64,000 bases of DNA from Mycolicibacterium brumae. GTDB taxonomy: Bacteria > Actinomycetota > Actinomycetes > Mycobacteriales > Mycobacteriaceae. The stretch's first letter is position 1, and each line of letters begins with the position of its first letter. The DNA lies in contig NZ_CP104302.1 of the NCBI RefSeq assembly GCF_025215495.1, positions 620,001 through 684,000 of the forward strand, given 5' to 3'. Below, piece after piece: positions 10,090 through 20,851 of the stretch. The position numbers and the translations under genes were made by a program. The notes under the pieces were generated by a model, which was given only the letters and a program-made list of their open reading frames with translations, was not told the DNA's origin and made no database searches.

Positions 10090-11076
10090 ATGTCGGTGGG
10101 CAACGAGGACGCGCGCGCCGCGGCGCTGGCCGCGGCCGCCCGGCACGGCCTCGCGCCGGGGTCGGCGCTGCGGCTGCTCAACCGTTCGGAGAACACCACC
10201 TTCGCCCACACCGACGTCGACGGGCAGCGGTCGGTGCTGCGGGTGCACCGGCCCGGGTATCACCGCCGCGCCCAGATCGAATCCGAGTTGGACTGGCTGG
10301 CGGCGCTGCGCGGCGACGGCGAGGTCGCGGTCCCGGCAGTGCTGGCCACCCCCGACGGCCGGCGGGTCGTCGACGTCGACACCCCCGCCGGGCGCCGGCA
10401 GGTGGTCCGATTCGCCTTCGTCGACGGCGCGCACCCCGACGCCGGGGCGCAGACCATCGAGGAGTTCGCCACCCTGGGCCGGATCACCGCGGCCCTGCAC
10501 GATCACGCGCAGCGCTGGCGGCGGCCGGCGTCCTTCGACCGATTCGTCTGGGACTGGCGGCACTGCCTGGGTGACGACCCGCGCTGGGGCCGCTGGGAAC
10601 AGGCCCCCGGGGTGAGCGCTCACGATCGCGCGGTGCTCACCCGGGTAGCCGGGTTGCTGGCTCGCCGGCTGGCCGACTACGGCGACGGACCGGACCGCTT
10701 CGGCCTGGTGCACGCCGACCTGCGCGCGGCCAACCTGCTCATCGACGACGGCGAGGTCACCGTCATCGACTTCGACGATTCCGGATTCGGTTGGCTGCTC
10801 TACGATTTCGGCGCCGCGGTGTCCTTCGTCGAGGACAGCCCGGAGCTGGGGGACTGGCAGCAGGCCTGGGTCGACGGCTACCGCAGCCGCCGGGAACTCT
10901 CGACCGCCGACGAGGGGATGCTCGCGTCGTTCGTGCTGCTGCGCCGGCTGCTGCTGCTGGCCTGGATGGGAACCCACGGCCACGCCGACGAGGCGCGCGC
11001 CCTCCTCGCCGACTACGCCACCGGCAGCGTGGAACTCGCCGAGCGTTACCTCGGCTCGGATGGTCGTCAGCTGTAG
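10090..11076 (+). CDS. APH/homoserine-kinase-II-type phosphotransferase
   Basis: Small-molecule kinase of the aminoglycoside phosphotransferase/choline kinase fold, about 328 aa. The N-lobe has nucleotide-contact strands (SVLRVHRPGY). The C-lobe has the Brenner-type catalytic motif LVHADLRAANLL (catalytic Asp) and metal-binding VIDFDDSGFGW. The frame opens at GTG 10081, but ATG 10090 is preceded by TACTGT (10077-10082) at leaderless spacing. The substrate cannot be told from sequence; related proteins act on amino alcohols, amino acids or sugars. Its 3' end overlaps the convergent prpE by 10 bp. Confidence 0.75.
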   Translation: MSVGNEDARAAALAAAARHGLAPGSALRLLNRSENTTFAHTDVDGQRSVLRVHRPGYHRRAQIESELDWLAALRGDGEVAVPAVLATPDGRRVVDVDTPAGRRQVVRFAFVDGAHPDAGAQTIEEFATLGRITAALHDHAQRWRRPASFDRFVWDWRHCLGDDPRWGRWEQAPGVSAHDRAVLTRVAGLLARRLADYGDGPDRFGLVHADLRAANLLIDDGEVTVIDFDDSGFGWLLYDFGAAVSFVEDSPELGDWQQAWVDGYRSRRELSTADEGMLASFVLLRRLLLLAWMGTHGHADEARALLADYATGSVELAERYLGSDGRQL

Positions 11077-12956
11077 TTGTAGTCCTCGCCGGTGAGGATC
11101 GGCCGCAGCGCGTCCAGCACCGAGGCGTCCTCGATGGTCGACGGGATCGGCTCGTTGTGGCCGGCGGCGATGCCGCGCAACGTCTTTCGCAGGATCTTGC
11201 CGGATCGCGTCTTCGGCAACGCGGGCACCACATTGACCAACCGGAACGCCGCCACCGCGCCGATCTCATCGCGCACCATGGTGACCAGGTCTTGGGCCAA
11301 ACCGTCGGCGGTCGCGCCGTCCTTGAGCACCACCAGGCCGCGGGCCGCCTGCCCTTTGATCTCGTCGGCCACCCCGATCACCGCGCATTCCGCGACGCTG
11401 GGGTGGGTGGCCAGCACTTCCTCGATGGCCCCGGTGGACAGCCGGTGCCCGGCGACGTTGATGACGTCGTCGGTGCGGCCCATCACCCACAGGTAGCCGT
11501 CCTGATCGATGCGGCCGCCGTCGCCGGTGAGGTAGTAGCCGGGATGCTCGGACAGGTAGGAGGCGGCGAACCGGTCCTCGGCGTCCCACAGGGTGGCCAG
11601 GGTGCCCGGCGGCATCGGCAGCTTGATGCAGATCGCGCCTTCCTCACCGGGCCGGCAGGCGGTGCCGTCGTCGTGCAGGATCCGCACGTCATAACCCGGC
11701 ATCGGCACGGTCGGGGATCCAGCTTTGACCGGAAGCTGTTGCAGCCCCATCGGATTGGCGGCGATCGGCCAACCGGTCTCGGTCTGCCACCAGTGGTCGA
11801 TGACCGGGATGCCGAGCTTCTCGCACGCCCAGTGATAGGTGTCGGGGTCCAGCCGCTCACCGGCGACGAACAGGTACTTCAGGCCGGACACGTCGTGCCA
11901 GTTGAGGTGGGCGGCGTCCGGATCCTCCTTGCGGATCACCCGGATCGCGGTCGGAGCGGTGAACAGCGCCTTGACGTTGTGCTCGGCGATGACCCGCCAG
12001 AACGCGCCGGGATCCGGGGTGCCCACCGGCTTGCCCTCGTAGAGCACCGTCGTCGCGCCGGCCAACAGCGGCGCGTAGACGATGTAGGAGTGCCCGACCA
12101 CCCAGCCGACGTCGGAGGCGGCCCAGAACACCTCGCCGGGTTTGATGTCGTAGATATTGCGCATCGTCCACAGCAGTGCGACGGCGTGCCCGCCGTTGTC
12201 GCGGACGATGCCTTTCGGTTTGCCGGTGGTGCCCGAGGTGTAGAGCACATACAGCGGGTCCGTCGCGGCGACCGGCACCGGGTCGACGGGTTCGGCGGTC
12301 TCCATCAGCTCGTCGTAGTCGCGGTCGCGGTAGTGCGCGATCTCGCGGTGGTAGCCGTCGCGCTGCACCACCACGCAGTGCATCGGGGGATGGGCCGCCA
12401 GCGCGATGGCGTCCTCGATCATCGGCAGGTACTCAACGACCCGGCTCGGCTCGATGCCGCATGAGGCGGTGACGATCAGCTTGGGCCGCACATCGTCGAT
12501 CCGCACCGCCAGTTCGTGTGGCGCGAACCCGCCGAACACCACCGAGTGCACGGCGCCGATCCGCGCGCAGGCCAGCATGGTGATGACGGCCTGCGGGATC
12601 ATCGGCAGGTACACCACCACCCGGTCGCCGCGCTCGACGCCGAGCCCGCGCAGCGCCCCGGCGAACCGGGCGACCTCGTCGAGCAGCTCGGCGTAGCTGT
12701 AGGTCTTCTTCACCCCGGTCACCGGGGAGTCGTAGATCAGCGCCGGCTGCTCACCGCGGCCCGCCACGACGTGGCGGTCCAGCGCGTTGGCGCAGGTGTT
12801 GAGCTCCGCGTCGGGGAACCAGCGGTAGAACGGCGGCCGGTCGTCGTCGAGGACGCGGGTGGGCGGGCGTGTCCAGTCCACCGCGAGGGCGGCTTCGGCC
12901 CAGAACGCCTCGGGAACGGCGAGGCTTGCGTCGTATACGTCGGAATAGGCGCCCAC
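11067..12956 (-). CDS. prpE: Propionyl-CoA synthetase (acyl-CoA synthetase, ANL superfamily)
   Basis: Activates propionate (or acetate/other short acids) to the acyl-CoA via an acyl-AMP. 629 aa. The N-terminal FWAEAALAVDWTRPPTRV block is typical of PrpE rather than Acs. P-loop TSGTTGKPKG, motif ASDVGWVVGHSYIVYAPLLAG, adenylate motif WWQTETGWP and hinge GRTDDVINVAGHRLS are all present. The C-terminal catalytic lysine lies in PKTRSGKILR, the site usually controlled by reversible acetylation. Stands alone; convergent with the APH-type kinase. Confidence 0.88.
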   Translation of the reverse strand: MGAYSDVYDASLAVPEAFWAEAALAVDWTRPPTRVLDDDRPPFYRWFPDAELNTCANALDRHVVAGRGEQPALIYDSPVTGVKKTYSYAELLDEVARFAGALRGLGVERGDRVVVYLPMIPQAVITMLACARIGAVHSVVFGGFAPHELAVRIDDVRPKLIVTASCGIEPSRVVEYLPMIEDAIALAAHPPMHCVVVQRDGYHREIAHYRDRDYDELMETAEPVDPVPVAATDPLYVLYTSGTTGKPKGIVRDNGGHAVALLWTMRNIYDIKPGEVFWAASDVGWVVGHSYIVYAPLLAGATTVLYEGKPVGTPDPGAFWRVIAEHNVKALFTAPTAIRVIRKEDPDAAHLNWHDVSGLKYLFVAGERLDPDTYHWACEKLGIPVIDHWWQTETGWPIAANPMGLQQLPVKAGSPTVPMPGYDVRILHDDGTACRPGEEGAICIKLPMPPGTLATLWDAEDRFAASYLSEHPGYYLTGDGGRIDQDGYLWVMGRTDDVINVAGHRLSTGAIEEVLATHPSVAECAVIGVADEIKGQAARGLVVLKDGATADGLAQDLVTMVRDEIGAVAAFRLVNVVPALPKTRSGKILRKTLRGIAAGHNEPIPSTIEDASVLDALRPILTGEDYNYS

Positions 12957-13028
12957 GGTAGGGACCCTACCGGCGTGCGGGCCTGGTCATGGGGAAGATT
13001 TGGGCCTCACCGGCGGGGACTTTGGGCT

Positions 13029-13676
13029 TCAGGTCAGCGCGTACGGCGGCGCGCCGGCGCCGACGATCATGAACACGCCCTGCGAGGTCCGTTCGGTCAG
13101 CTTGGCCTCCACCGTGTTCCCGTCGATGGTCAACCGCACCGGTCCCGCCCGGTCGATCTCCTGGCCGTCGAAAACGATGCCCTGCCAATGGAAGTGGCCG
13201 TCGACCGGGTGCAGATGCCCGGTGAGCCGCACTCGGGCGGTGAGTTCGGTGTCGCCGACGGCCAGGGTGGCGGGGCCGTCGTAGACGTCGTCCTCCACGC
13301 TTTCGGTCCCGGACAGGTAGAACCGCAGCGCCAGCCCGCCCGGATAGAATCTGCGGGCGCGCACCTTCGAACGCGCCTCGATCCGGCCGACGCCGGATCG
13401 CTCGACCAGCTCGATCAGCCGGCTCACCGTCTTCAGCTGCACCGGATTGTCCGGGTCGCCGATGGCGAACCAGTTCGGCCTGCCGTGCAGGGCGATCATC
13501 GGGCACTGGGTGCGGCGGGCGTCGACGATCAGATGCGCGGTGACCGGGCGGTTGTCCACCGAGATCGCCGACCAGGTGTCGGTGGCGTTGTCGAACCGCG
13601 GGCGAGCGTCGTCGGGCAGCACCGCGACGGGTTCGCCGGGCAGCCCGTCGGCGGCGCCGATCAGCAGATAGCTCAC
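13029..13676 (-). CDS. DUF4873 domain protein
   Basis: 215 aa, starting at GTG 13676 and overlapping the upstream AurF-like gene stop by 4 bp (GTGA). The open frame extends further upstream only as an antisense-like tail inside that gene. The last about 90 residues (from YDGPATLAVGDTELTARVRL onward, with HWQGIVFDG) match DUF4873, a beta-rich module often fused to or paired with flavin monooxygenases in mycobacteria. The first half (HGRPNWFAIGDPD) is unrecognised. Coupled translation with a diiron oxygenase suggests an accessory or substrate-handling role. Confidence 0.75.
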   Translation of the reverse strand: MSYLLIGAADGLPGEPVAVLPDDARPRFDNATDTWSAISVDNRPVTAHLIVDARRTQCPMIALHGRPNWFAIGDPDNPVQLKTVSRLIELVERSGVGRIEARSKVRARRFYPGGLALRFYLSGTESVEDDVYDGPATLAVGDTELTARVRLTGHLHPVDGHFHWQGIVFDGQEIDRAGPVRLTIDGNTVEAKLTERTSQGVFMIVGAGAPPYALT

Positions 13677-14587
13677 AGGAATCCGGCCCGGCGCCACATC
13701 CGCCGCGACAGCCGGCCCATCAGGCCGACCTCGGTGAAGAAATCGGTCAGCGGGGCCGCGCCCTCCTTGCACGAGCGGCGGAAGTTCGGATTCGCCAGCG
13801 CCGCGCGGCGCGCTTCGCGCGGGTCGAGGCCGGCGCGGGCGTAGATGGCCGGGTTGGTGAACAGGTAGCGGTAGAACGGCCCGCCCACGCCATGCAGATT
13901 GGCCACCAGCATCTTGCGGTACCACGGCATGGTCGGCGCGGTCTTGCGCAGATCGTCACGGGCGAACTGGATGTGCCGGGCTTCCTCGGTGACGTGGATC
14001 CGCATCAGCCGCAACACGATCGGCTGGGCGTCGCCGTTTTCCAGGATGTCGCGCTGCAGCGCGTCGAAGATCTCCTCGCCGACCAGCGCGGCGCCCCACA
14101 GCACGGGGCCGCGGAACAGGAACGGCAGCGCGTTGATGATGATCCGCTGCCACAGCCGGGGGCGCACCGGGATGCCGCCGGCCCAGTCGATGGCCTTGCC
14201 GAACATGACCATGTGCCGGGTCTCGTCGCCGAGCTCGGTGAGCTTGTAGTGCGAGCTGGCCGCGGTCGGGTTGCGGTGCATGAGGTCGCGCAGCAGCGCC
14301 TGGTTCAGGATGTTCTCGAACCAGATGCCGGCGGAGAGCACGTTCACCAGTTCCTGGCGGGACAGCTCGATCTGCTGCTCGCGGGACATGTTGTCCCACT
14401 GTTCGGTGCCGTAGAGGCTGAGCATCTGCGGCGGCAGGAAGAAGACATCCGGCTCGACCGGGGCTTCCCAGTCGATGTCGACGACGGGCGCGTAGGACTT
14501 GCGCACCGACCCCTTCAGCAGGCGCTGGGCGACTTCCTCGCGGCTGCGCGCGCGGGTGCTGTTCGGGTTTTCCAATGCGCGGGTCAT
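13673..14587 (-). CDS. AurF-like diiron oxygenase (ferritin-like)
   Basis: Putative di-iron N-oxygenase/oxygenase related to AurF. 304 aa from ATG 14587, which has a GGGGAAGAGAG ribosome site. The frame opens as far as TTG 14656, but a TATAAT -10 box at 14645-14640 (minus strand) lies inside that extension and favours the inner start. Carboxylate/histidine iron-ligand motifs are visible: an E in AGIWFENILNQ, ELGDETRHMVMF, GEEIFDALQ and VTEEARHIQFA. The C-terminus is basic (RRMWRRAGFL). Co-transcribed with the DUF4873 gene. Substrate unknown. Confidence 0.8.
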   Translation of the reverse strand: MTRALENPNSTRARSREEVAQRLLKGSVRKSYAPVVDIDWEAPVEPDVFFLPPQMLSLYGTEQWDNMSREQQIELSRQELVNVLSAGIWFENILNQALLRDLMHRNPTAASSHYKLTELGDETRHMVMFGKAIDWAGGIPVRPRLWQRIIINALPFLFRGPVLWGAALVGEEIFDALQRDILENGDAQPIVLRLMRIHVTEEARHIQFARDDLRKTAPTMPWYRKMLVANLHGVGGPFYRYLFTNPAIYARAGLDPREARRAALANPNFRRSCKEGAAPLTDFFTEVGLMGRLSRRMWRRAGFL

Positions 14588-14727
14588 GTCGGCATCGCTC
14601 TCTTCCCCGGGGGCGTGGTCGGGAGTGACCGTAATCACGATTATAGCCTCAGTCAATACCGGCGGTACCGGGTACTTCTGATCGTGACCAACCCGGGCCG
14701 ACGGCGTTCTCAGACTACGGTGTCGGG

Positions 14728-15477
14728 ATGCGAAAGATCCACGTCATCGGCATCGGAGCCGGCGATCCGGCGCAGGTCACCGCGCAGGCCGTCGAGGCCC
14801 TCAACGACACCGACGTGTTCTTCGCGATGGACAAGGGCGAGGCGAAATCCGACCTCGTCGAACTCCGCCGGCAGATCTGCGCCCGGTTCATCGCCGACCC
14901 CGGCTACCGGTTCGTCGAACTCGCCGACCCGCCGCGGGAACGCTCAGACGACGCCGACGGCTACCGCCGCGCGGTCACCGACTGGCACGAGGCCCGGGCC
15001 CGGGTGTGGGCTGCCGCCATCGAATCGGAGCTGCCCGACGGCGGCGTCGGCGCCTTCCTGGCCTGGGGCGACCCGTCGCTGTATGACAGCACGCTGCGGA
15101 TCCTGGACCGGGTGGCCGCGCGAACCGACATCGACTACGACGTCATCCCGGGCGTCACCGCCATCCAGACGCTGACCGCGCGGCACCGGATCCCGCTTAA
15201 CGACCTCGGCGAGCCGGTGCTGATCACCACCGGCCGCCAGTTGCGCGAGCACGGGCTGCGCGGCGCGGCGGTGGTGATGCTCGACGCCGAATGCTCGTTC
15301 CTGCGGTGCCCGCCGGACACCCGGATCTGGTGGGGCGCCTACCTGGGCACGCCGCACGAACTGCTGGCCGACGGGACCGTCGGCGCCGACGGCGAGCGCA
15401 TCGCGACGCTGCGGGCCGAGGCCCGGGCGCGGCACGGCTGGATCATGGACACCTACCTGCTCAGGCCATCCGTTTGA
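14728..15477 (+). CDS. cobF: Precorrin-6A synthase (deacetylating)
   Basis: SAM-dependent methyltransferase of the aerobic cobalamin pathway, which methylates C-1 of precorrin-5 and releases the acetyl group. 249 aa with the tetrapyrrole-methylase fold: GIGAGDPAQVT near residue 8, FLAWGDPSLYDST and YDVIPGVTAIQ. TACGGT at 14716-14721 ends 6 nt before ATG 14728 (leaderless pattern). No other cob gene is nearby, so it is unlinked here. It overlaps the convergent SDR gene by 17 bp. The M. tuberculosis complex lacks cobF, which fits an environmental species. Confidence 0.93.
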   Translation: MRKIHVIGIGAGDPAQVTAQAVEALNDTDVFFAMDKGEAKSDLVELRRQICARFIADPGYRFVELADPPRERSDDADGYRRAVTDWHEARARVWAAAIESELPDGGVGAFLAWGDPSLYDSTLRILDRVAARTDIDYDVIPGVTAIQTLTARHRIPLNDLGEPVLITTGRQLREHGLRGAAVVMLDAECSFLRCPPDTRIWWGAYLGTPHELLADGTVGADGERIATLRAEARARHGWIMDTYLLRPSV

Positions 15478-16210
15478 CCAGGGCGGTGGGCGCCACCCGC
15501 ATCAGCGCGGCCACCGGCCGCCACGGCCACGCCGGAACGACGGCGCTGCCCTGTTCGGCCTCGATGGCCTTGACCAGCCCCGCCACCCCGGTGTCGGTGT
15601 CCACCACCATCTTGGTGGCGTTGGAACGCGCGGTCATCTCCGATTCGATGTAGCCCGGCTCCAGCACCGTCACCTTGATCGGTGTGCCGTGGAACTCCGC
15701 GCGCAGCGACTGCCCGATCGAGGTCAGCCCGGACTTGCTGGCCGCGTACGCCGTGAGCGTCCCGGGCAGCCCGCGGTTGGCGACCAGCGAGGAGACCAGC
15801 ACCAGGTGCCCCGCGCCGGCGGCCCGGAACATCTCCAAGGTGTGCTCGATCTGCACCAGGGCCGCAACAAGATTCGTTTCGATGGTCGCCACGTTGGCGG
15901 CCAGGTGCCCGGTGCCCAGCGGCGCGCCCTTGCCCAGGCCCGCGTTCACGATCACCCGGTCGAGCCCGCCGAGTTCCCCGGCCAGCCGGGCGAACACGTC
16001 GGCGACGGCCTCGTGGTCGTTGACGTCCAGCGCGGCGATCGCCACGGTGATGCCGGGGTGCCGGGCGGTCAGTTCGGCCTTGAGCTCTTCGAGGCGGTCG
16101 ACGCGGCGGGCGCAGAGCGCCAGGTCGCGGCCCTTGGCGGCGAACGCGCGGGCCATGCCCGCGCCCAGACCGGAACTCGCGCCGGTGATGAGGATCTTCT
16201 GCCTGTGCAT
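15461..16210 (-). CDS. Short-chain dehydrogenase/reductase (Rv0945-like)
   Basis: Classical SDR, 249 aa: Rossmann cofactor motif TGASSGLGAGM (residues 9-19), NAGLG motif at about 90, catalytic Ser in LVLVSSLV and the YAASK (YxxxK) pair near residue 155. The C-terminus (PWRPVAALMRVAPTALVKRMA) resembles mycobacterial SDRs with a basic amphipathic tail. Located as Rv0945 is, between the Fpg/Nei gene and another gene. Substrate unknown. Confidence 0.88.
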   Translation of the reverse strand: MHRQKILITGASSGLGAGMARAFAAKGRDLALCARRVDRLEELKAELTARHPGITVAIAALDVNDHEAVADVFARLAGELGGLDRVIVNAGLGKGAPLGTGHLAANVATIETNLVAALVQIEHTLEMFRAAGAGHLVLVSSLVANRGLPGTLTAYAASKSGLTSIGQSLRAEFHGTPIKVTVLEPGYIESEMTARSNATKMVVDTDTGVAGLVKAIEAEQGSAVVPAWPWRPVAALMRVAPTALVKRMA

Positions 16211-16223
16211 GCCCGCAGCGTAA

Positions 16224-17078
16224 CTACTTGAGCAGGCGGCTCATTCGCCGGTCGGCCAGCACCTTGCCGCCGGTCTGGCAGGTGGGGCAGTACTGGAACG
16301 AACGATCGGCGAAGGACACCTCCCGCACGGTGTCCCCGCACACCGGGCACGGCAGACCGGTGCGGGCATGCACCCGCAGCCCGGATCGCTTCTCGCCCTT
16401 CAGCGTTGCCGCGCGCTGGCCGACCAGCCGGGTGACCGCGTCGGTCAGCGCGCCGGTCATCGCCGCGTAAAGATCGTCGAGCTGCGCGTCGGTGAGTTTG
16501 CCCGCGGTGGCGAACGGGGAGATCCCGGCGACGTGCAGGATCTCGTCGCTGTAGGCGTTGCCGATCCCGGCGATCACCCGCTGATCGGTGATCACCGTCT
16601 TGATCCGGCCGGTGTTGCCGGCCAGCGCCGCGGCCAGCCCGTCCCGGTCCAGCTCCAGCGCGTCGGGTCCCAGCGACGCGATGCCGGGCACCGCCTGCGG
16701 ATCGTCGACCAGCCAGATCGCCAGCCGCTTCTGGGTGCCGGCCTCGGTGAGGTCGAAGCCGGCTCCCTCACCTAGTCGCACCCGCAACGCGATCGGGCCC
16801 CGGCCCGGTTTGAGCGGGCTGGCCGGCAGCGCGTCGGACCAGCGCAGCCAGCCCGCCCGGGACAGGTGCGCGATCAGGACCAGTCCGTCGGCCTCCAGGC
16901 CCAGGAACTTGCCCCACCGTCGCGCGCCGGTGACCTGCCGGCCGTGCAGCGCGGTCAGCGGCGGGTCGAACGTTTTCAGCGCGGACAGCGCGGCGACGTC
17001 GACCCGGTCGATAGTGGCCCCGACGGCGTGGCGGCGCAGATGCTCGGCGAGCGCCTCGACTTCGGGGAGTTCCGGCAT
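16224..17078 (-). CDS. Fpg/Nei-family DNA glycosylase/AP lyase (full length)
   Basis: Base-excision repair enzyme for oxidised bases, 284 aa. It has the N-terminal catalytic MPELPEVE (Pro2 nucleophile, Glu3), a beta-sandwich lysine region (RRWGKFLGL), an H2TH domain (GIGNAYSDEILHVAGISPF) and a C-terminal zinc finger with two CxxC pairs (CPVCG and CPTCQ). The corresponding M. tuberculosis gene (Rv0944) is annotated as a shorter protein; this one is complete. Which of Fpg or Nei lesion specificity applies cannot be decided here. Confidence 0.9.
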   Translation of the reverse strand: MPELPEVEALAEHLRRHAVGATIDRVDVAALSALKTFDPPLTALHGRQVTGARRWGKFLGLEADGLVLIAHLSRAGWLRWSDALPASPLKPGRGPIALRVRLGEGAGFDLTEAGTQKRLAIWLVDDPQAVPGIASLGPDALELDRDGLAAALAGNTGRIKTVITDQRVIAGIGNAYSDEILHVAGISPFATAGKLTDAQLDDLYAAMTGALTDAVTRLVGQRAATLKGEKRSGLRVHARTGLPCPVCGDTVREVSFADRSFQYCPTCQTGGKVLADRRMSRLLK

Positions 17079-17094
17079 GACTCCAGTGTGCCCG

Positions 17095-18747
<1,653 letters not shown>

Positions 18748-18836
18748 GGCCCAAACCTTAGTGGCCGTCGGGCGCCCGTGCGGGGGTTCGCGAACCTGCC
18801 TGCGCCGGGCCGCTGGACAAGGTAGAAGATGAAGGC

Positions 18837-20285
18837 ATGGATACCTCGCGCCTGCTTTCCGGAGTTCCCACGGGATTGTGGATCGGGGGTGAAGAGCGCG
18901 ACGGCACGGACACGTTCGAGGTGTTCAACCCGGCCAACGAGCACGTGATCGCCACTGTCGCCGACGCGAAACCAGCCGACGCCATCGCCGCCCTGGACGC
19001 CGCCGAGGCGGTCGCCGCGGAGTGGGCCGCCACCCCGGCCCGGCAGCGCGGGGAGATTCTGCGTTCGGTGTTCGAGACCATGATGGACCGCATCGAGGAC
19101 ATCGCCGCGCTGATGACCCTGGAGATGGGCAAGGTGCTCGACGAGAGCCGCGGCGAGGTCCGCTACGGCGCCGAGTTCTTCCGCTGGTTCGCCGAGGAAG
19201 CGGTGCGCATCGGCGGCCGCTACACCCCCGCGCCGGCGGGCAACGGCCGGATCATGGTGACCAAGGCGCCCATCGGGCAGTGTTACGCCATCACCCCGTG
19301 GAACTTCCCGCTGGCCATGGGCACCCGCAAGATCGGCCCGGCGCTGGCCGCCGGCTCCACCATGATCGTCAAGCCCGCGCATGAGACCCCGCTGACCATG
19401 CTGCTGCTGGCCAAACTGATGGCCGACGCCGGGCTGCCCAAGGGCGTGCTGTCGGTGCTGCCCACCACGTCGTCCGCGGAGCTGACCACCGCGCTCATCG
19501 ACGACGGACGACTCCGCAAACTGACCTTCACCGGTTCCACCGGGGTCGGCAAGACGCTGATCCGGCAGGCCGCCGACAAGGTGCTGCGAACCTCGATGGA
19601 GCTCGGCGGCAACGCCCCGTTCCTGGTGTTCGACGACGCCGACGTCGACGCCGCCGTCGAGGGTGCGTTGCTGGCCAAGATGCGCAACGGCGGCGAGGCC
19701 TGCACGGCCGCCAACCGGTTCCACGTCGCCAACTCGGTGCGCGAGGAGTTCACCACCAAACTGGTGGCCCGGATGAGCGAGTACACCCTCGGCAACGGGC
19801 TCGAGGACGGCACCCGGCTGGGCCCGATGATCACCGCCAAGCAGGTTGCCTCCATCGCCGACCTGGTGTCCGACGCGGTCGCCCGCGGCGCGACCGTGGC
19901 CGTCGGCGGCGTCGCCCCGGGCGGTCCGGGCAACTTCTACCCGGCGACCGTGCTGGCCGACGTGCCCGCCGACGCCCGCATCCTCAAGGAAGAGGTGTTC
20001 GGGCCGGTCGCGCCGATCACCGGCTTCGACTCCGAGGAGGAGGCGATCGCCGCGGCTAACGACACCGAGTACGGCCTGGCGGCCTACGTCTACACCCAGT
20101 CGCTGGACCGCGCGCTGCGGGTGGCCGACGCGCTGGAAGCCGGCATGGTCGGCGTCAACCGCGGGGTGATCTCGGATGCGGCGGCGCCGTTCGGCGGCAT
20201 CAAGGAGTCCGGGTTCGGCCGGGAAGGCGGCAGCGAGGGCATCGAGGAGTACCTGGAGACCAAGTACATCGCCCTGACCAGCTGA
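18837..20285 (+). CDS. Succinate-semialdehyde-dehydrogenase-type aldehyde dehydrogenase
   Basis: NAD(P)+-dependent aldehyde dehydrogenase, 482 aa. Present are [10 protein letters not shown] and [10 protein letters not shown] (cofactor), [10 protein letters not shown], the general-base motif [12 protein letters not shown] and the catalytic cysteine in [10 protein letters not shown] (family form is usually GQxC; here GEACT). [10 protein letters not shown] and [12 protein letters not shown] follow. It resembles GabD-type succinate semialdehyde dehydrogenases most, but the substrate should be treated as provisional. A single gene inserted between pgi and chorismate mutase relative to M. tuberculosis. 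Confidence 0.85.
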   Translation: MDTSRLLSGVPTGLWIGGEERDGTDTFEVFNPANEHVIATVADAKPADAIAALDAAEAVAAEWAATPARQRGEILRSVFETMMDRIEDIAALMTLEMGKVLDESRGEVRYGAEFFRWFAEEAVRIGGRYTPAPAGNGRIMVTKAPIGQCYAITPWNFPLAMGTRKIGPALAAGSTMIVKPAHETPLTMLLLAKLMADAGLPKGVLSVLPTTSSAELTTALIDDGRLRKLTFTGSTGVGKTLIRQAADKVLRTSMELGGNAPFLVFDDADVDAAVEGALLAKMRNGGEACTAANRFHVANSVREEFTTKLVARMSEYTLGNGLEDGTRLGPMITAKQVASIADLVSDAVARGATVAVGGVAPGGPGNFYPATVLADVPADARILKEEVFGPVAPITGFDSEEEAIAAANDTEYGLAAYVYTQSLDRALRVADALEAGMVGVNRGVISDAAAPFGGIKESGFGREGGSEGIEEYLETKYIALTS

Positions 20286-20303
20286 GGCGGTGGGCCGACG
20301 GGG

Positions 20304-20558
20304 CTACTTCCCGAGCTTGCCGCGGCCCATCTGCAGCAGCAGCATGGCCAGGTCCTTGCCTTCGGGACCCAGCACGCTGTACCGCTCGATGACCCGCATC
20401 TCGCGGTTGTGCACCAGCTTGGTCCCACCGGAGGCCATCCGGATCTTGCCGATCTCCTGGGACACCTCTTGGCGGCGTTTGACCGCGGCCAGGATCTCCG
20501 CGTCGAGGCGGTCGATCTCCTTGCGCAGGTCGTCGATGTCCGGTGCGGCTTCTGACAT
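20304..20558 (-). CDS. Chorismate mutase, AroQ class (Rv0948c-like)
   Basis: Converts chorismate to prephenate for Phe/Tyr synthesis. 84 aa from ATG 20558 (MSEAAPDIDD); the open frame extends upstream without a better start. All-helical AroQ fold with the expected charged residues: RKEIDRLDAEILAAVKRR, KIRMASGGTKLVHNREM. The C-terminal LLQMGRGKLGK matches the intracellular mycobacterial enzyme, which gains activity by binding the DAHP synthase AroG through its C-terminal end. Position between pgi and pcrA matches Rv0948c. Confidence 0.92.
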   Translation of the reverse strand: MSEAAPDIDDLRKEIDRLDAEILAAVKRRQEVSQEIGKIRMASGGTKLVHNREMRVIERYSVLGPEGKDLAMLLLQMGRGKLGK

Positions 20559-20620
20559 GCCGGTGATTCTCGCACCCGGGGCCGCCGCGGCCAATTCCGG
20601 CTGCGCTCGCCGCGATCCGA

Positions 20621-20697
20621 TGTGCCAAACCACCGGCTGTGCGGGCCATGAATTGGATAATCCATTTCATGGTCCGCACAGCCGGTGGTTTGGCACA
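20621..20697. repeat. Palindromic intergenic element, copy 2 (perfect 24-bp arms)
   Basis: 77 bp with perfect 24-bp inverted arms (20621-20644 and 20674-20697, outer motif TGTGCCAAACCACCGG). Between them is a further near-palindromic core with TTGGATAATCCA. A transcript of either strand would fold into a very long hairpin. The core is shared with copies 1 and 3; the arms differ. Confidence 0.85.
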
Positions 20698-20711
20698 CCT
20701 TCGGCGGTCGT

Positions 20712-20786
20712 GTACCGAAATGGGGTGGGTGACGACCTTCGAGTGGATTATCCAATCCATGGCCCGCTCCGGGAATAATTCGGTAC
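20712..20786. repeat. Palindromic intergenic element, copy 3
   Basis: About 75 bp starting GTACCGAAATGGGGTG like copy 1 and ending AATTCGGTAC, with the core GGATTATCCAATCC. The 11-bp sequence CCTTCGGCGGT occurs on both sides (20698-20708 and 20788-20798), which looks like a duplicated target or part of a larger unit. Confidence 0.75.
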
Positions 20787-20851
20787 GCCTTCGGCGGTAG
20801 GCCCGACGGTTGGCGGCCTCGTCGGAGCCGGGCGGTAGGTTTGACACCGAT

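Noticed and set aside
14587..14656. TTG start at 14656 for the AurF-like protein
   Set aside because: A TATAAT box lies within this extension, and the ribosome-site-bearing ATG 14587 matches the usual protein start.
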